A stretch of DNA of 64,000 nt from Oceanihabitans gracilariae (GTDB lineage: Bacteria > Bacteroidota > Bacteroidia > Flavobacteriales > Flavobacteriaceae), in contig NZ_JBHULM010000007.1 of the NCBI RefSeq assembly GCF_042684485.1, forward strand, positions 124,001-188,000. The letters run 5' to 3'. The notes under the pieces are model-generated. The model did not search any database, was not told the origin of the DNA, and saw only the letters and a list, made by a program, of their open reading frames with translations. Position numbers and translations under genes: made by a program. Below are positions 61,859 to 64,000 of this stretch, in pieces (position 1 is the first letter of the stretch; every line of letters begins with the position of its first letter).

Positions 61859-62789
61859 GCAATATTGTTTTTATAAGTTTATTTTCTTGTTTGTTAAACT
61901 GAAAATCTAAACGGTTTACGTTTCCATAAATCATATTATCATTTATTTCTGAAGCATAATTATGATGATTTAACAATACTTCATGTCCTTTTCTGTTTAA
62001 CGTAATGCTATCTTTTTCTTCATTATAAAATATAGCAAGTTTATCTATAATGCGTAGTAATTGTATATCGCCAAAACCATAATAGCCTTGATAGTTTAAA
62101 GCATATCCTAGCAAGTGGTGTTTTGATTTTACCTCATAGGTATCTATTAAGGTTAAAATATTTTGCTCTAGTGCACCTAATCCGTTTTTAGCATCAGGAA
62201 AACGCTCTAAATGTGCTTTTAAACAACAACCTAAATATTCAAAAGAAGATTTTTTAGTAATATATTTCTTTAATAAATTATGGTCTTTACCACAGTAAAT
62301 TTGCCATATATTAACAGCAATATCTATATCTTTTTTGGTTAATGGTATTCTGCTTTTATAGTGGGTATCTAGTTGTTCTGGTGTAAGCTCACTTAGTCCT
62401 TTTAGGTTTTCTTCGTGTGCTATTCTACCACTACATACTAGAGATATTGGCAGTTTAATTTTTCTTTCATTTAAAAGACTAATTACAGCCATCATGTTTA
62501 AATGACAAAACAAGTCATATTCAAACCATAAAACAATTTCAGAATACGTATCAATAGCATCTAGCTTTTGCAGTTCTTTTTTATATTCCTCTATATTAAC
62601 TTCGATATTATAAAACTCGTTTAAAAAGTCTTTTCTTACTTTAATAAACGCATCTGTATTGATAAGTCTGTTGGCAGGACCTTCGCATAGCATTTCATGC
62701 CATGTTAAAAAATCTCCTTTATAGTTTAAATCGTTTAAATAATTTGTTAAACTGCTACCATTGGTAATATGAAGTATTTTTTTTTCCAT
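61848..62789 (-). CDS. DUF1835 domain-containing protein
   Basis: The product has 313 residues from MEKKILHITNGSSLTNYLND; the upstream ATG adds four residues. DUF1835 N-terminal part: ITNGSSLTNYLN, TWHEMLCEGPANR, YSEIVLWFEYDLFCHLNMMA. The C-terminal half resembles the paired DUF3658-type end (LTLIDTYEVKSKHHLLGYAL). The function is unknown. It lies between the SUI1 gene and the phosphorylase and overlaps the latter. Confidence 0.85.
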   Translation of the reverse strand: MEKKILHITNGSSLTNYLNDLNYKGDFLTWHEMLCEGPANRLINTDAFIKVRKDFLNEFYNIEVNIEEYKKELQKLDAIDTYSEIVLWFEYDLFCHLNMMAVISLLNERKIKLPISLVCSGRIAHEENLKGLSELTPEQLDTHYKSRIPLTKKDIDIAVNIWQIYCGKDHNLLKKYITKKSSFEYLGCCLKAHLERFPDAKNGLGALEQNILTLIDTYEVKSKHHLLGYALNYQGYYGFGDIQLLRIIDKLAIFYNEEKDSITLNRKGHEVLLNHHNYASEINDNMIYGNVNRLDFQFNKQENKLIKTILHGD

Positions 62790-62790
62790 A

Positions 62791-63120
62791 TTAACCACCA
62801 ACTCGTTTTACGTTAAAGCCTTTTTCTTTCAGCATTTGCATGATTTTATCTCTATAATCTCCTTGAATGATAATTTTATCATCTTTAAAACTTCCGCCAA
62901 CACTAAGTTTGGTTTTTAGTTCTTTTGCTAAAGCTTTAAAATCTTCTGTAGCTCCAGTATAACCATCTAAAATAGTAATGGGTTTTCCTTTGCGTTTTTC
63001 GTATTTACAGAGAATAGGTTCTTCTTGTAACCAGATTCCTTTTTCTGTAGAGGTTTCCTCTTCAGGTGTTTCATTTACATGATCTGGAAACAAATTTTTA
63101 AGTTGGTCTTGTAAGTCCAT
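62791..63120 (-). CDS. SUI1/YciH-family translation initiation factor
   Basis: The product has 109 residues. The C-terminal eIF1-like fold shows KGKPITILDGYTGATEDFKA, KLSVGGSFKDDKIIIQGDYR and a final KEKGFNVKRVGG. Bacterial members may tune start-codon choice; the exact role is unclear. Two cysteines seen in some archaeal forms are absent. It starts the cluster that continues leftwards with DUF1835, the phosphorylase and the binding-fold protein. Confidence 0.9.
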   Translation of the reverse strand: MDLQDQLKNLFPDHVNETPEEETSTEKGIWLQEEPILCKYEKRKGKPITILDGYTGATEDFKALAKELKTKLSVGGSFKDDKIIIQGDYRDKIMQMLKEKGFNVKRVGG

Positions 63121-63193
63121 TTTGTTTAGTTTACAGTTTCCGTTTGCAGGTATAGCAGTCTTTTTTTAAAACTTTTATACTTACAAGCTATTG

Positions 63194-64000
63194 CTATTCT
63201 TTAATAAGTCCTAATTCAACAAGACGTTCGTGTAAAAACTCACCAGCAGTAATATCTTCAAATTGCTTTGGGTTTTCTTCGTCAATACAGCTTTCTAATA
63301 CATCTAGTTTCATATCACTTATAGGATGCATAAAAAATGGAATAGAATAACGTGAAGTTCCCCAAAGTTCTCTTGGTGGATTAATTACTCGGTGTATAGT
63401 AGATTTTAATTTGTTGTTGGTATGGCGTGAAAGCATATCACCAACATTAATCATTAACTCATCTGGTTCTGCAATGGCGTCAATCCATTCACCATCATGT
63501 TTTTGTACTTGTAAACCTCTTCCTTGCGCTCCCATTAAAAGGGTAATTAAATTAATATCACCATGCGCAGCAGCACGAACAGCATTTTTAGGTTCGTTAA
63601 GAATAGGAGGATAGTGTATAGGTCTTAAAATAGAATTTCCGTTATGAATATATTGATCAAAATAGGTTTCTTCTAAGTTTAAGTATAAAGCTAAAGCGCG
63701 TAATACGTATTTAGCTGTTTTTTCTAACATTCTATAGGTTTGCTTCCCAATTTTATTAAATTCAGGTAGTTCCTTTACAGTCACATTATCAGGATATTCA
63801 GCTTCTAGTTTAGGATCGTTTTCTACAAACTGCCCAAAATGCCAAAACTCTTTTAAATCTCCTTCTTTTTTTCCTTTTGCACTTTCTTTTCCAAAAGAAA
63901 TATAACCACGTTGTCCACCAATTCCTGGTATTTCATATTTACGTTTTGTTTCAACAGGAAGGTCAAAGAAGTTCTTTACTTCTCCATATAAATTATCTAC
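63194..64000 (-). CDS. Isopenicillin N synthase-family 2-oxoglutarate/Fe(II) oxygenase (partial, 5' end off window)
   Basis: The frame is open from the right edge to the stop at 63,194, so the visible 268 residues are the C-terminal part; the ATG/GTG inside (63,784) is not the true start. Iron ligands are HGD and the distal His in STIHRVINPP, and the 2-oxoglutarate-binding Arg lies in RYSIPFF. PGIGGQRGYISFGKESAKG fits the family N-terminal region. Substrate unknown. Confidence 0.9.
   Translation of the reverse strand, partial: VDNLYGEVKNFFDLPVETKRKYEIPGIGGQRGYISFGKESAKGKKEGDLKEFWHFGQFVENDPKLEAEYPDNVTVKELPEFNKIGKQTYRMLEKTAKYVLRALALYLNLEETYFDQYIHNGNSILRPIHYPPILNEPKNAVRAAAHGDINLITLLMGAQGRGLQVQKHDGEWIDAIAEPDELMINVGDMLSRHTNNKLKSTIHRVINPPRELWGTSRYSIPFFMHPISDMKLDVLESCIDEENPKQFEDITAGEFLHERLVELGLIKE

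Noticed and set aside
1..64000. tRNA or rRNA genes
   Set aside because: No cloverleaf with a conserved T-loop and CCA region, and no rRNA-like conserved stretch, was seen on either strand.

Overview
The window looks like a chromosomal segment of a marine-type Flavobacteriaceae (Bacteroidota). It is strongly AT-rich, uses TTG starts ahead of several core genes (lptD, mlaD-like, apbE), and carries flavobacterial housekeeping genes: bacillithiol synthase bshA, DUF6090, an LptD of about 910 residues, the thioredoxin/ApbE/DUF4266/DUF3570 set, and a MutS2-like protein without an Smr domain. I cannot name the genus.

The window falls into two parts. Positions 1-22,265 are an accessory region of about 17 small units. 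Nearly all are read leftwards (minus strand), and each has one or two genes followed by a structured repeat of about 110-140 bp. In each intact unit the first bases match, as an inverted repeat, the last bases before that unit's own repeat (for example GTTAGCAAC / GTTGCTAAC), and this 7-12 bp word differs from unit to unit. That is the organisation of integron gene cassettes with attC sites: R'' = RYYYAAC, R' = G/TTRRRY, with a folded middle. The middle shows compensatory base changes in its terminal stem between copies. No integrase is visible, so within the window this is a cluster of attC sites lacking an integrase. A second, gene-less repeat of about 320 bp, called here the junction element, lies at six junctions with its edge at the expected G/TT crossover point.

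Most cassette cargo is envelope or secreted protein: lipoproteins, an S41 peptidase, a GGCT-fold lipoprotein, a beta-barrel, a LamG/FN3 lipoprotein and an RHS/YD-like lipoprotein. It also includes a membrane MutS-like ATPase, a DUF4145 protein, and a 1109-residue reverse transcriptase-nitrilase fusion of the type seen in defence-associated RTs (DRT1/UG1- or UG5-like). A GAF-histidine kinase on the plus strand is out of register with the array. One cassette gene (16,831-17,843) is split by a frameshift.

Positions 22,362-64,000 are ordinary core chromosome. In order: lptD and a divergent cell-wall amidase; an MlaD protein and a membrane Fe-S oxidoreductase pair; serB; a thioredoxin-ApbE-DUF4266-DUF3570 operon; a NagZ/beta-lactamase fusion; bshA; a D-2-hydroxyacid dehydrogenase-type flavoprotein; an LpxH-like hydrolase; aroC; a dicarboxylate symporter; an ATP-grasp/rhodanese-TerB/N-formylglutamate amidohydrolase/QEGLA cluster; a MutS2-like protein; transporters; ung; a nucleoside phosphorylase with DUF1835 and SUI1 proteins; and, running off the right edge, a 2-oxoglutarate/Fe(II) oxygenase.

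The main result is the cassette array beside lptD, with its covarying sites, its gene-less junction elements and its RT-nitrilase cargo.
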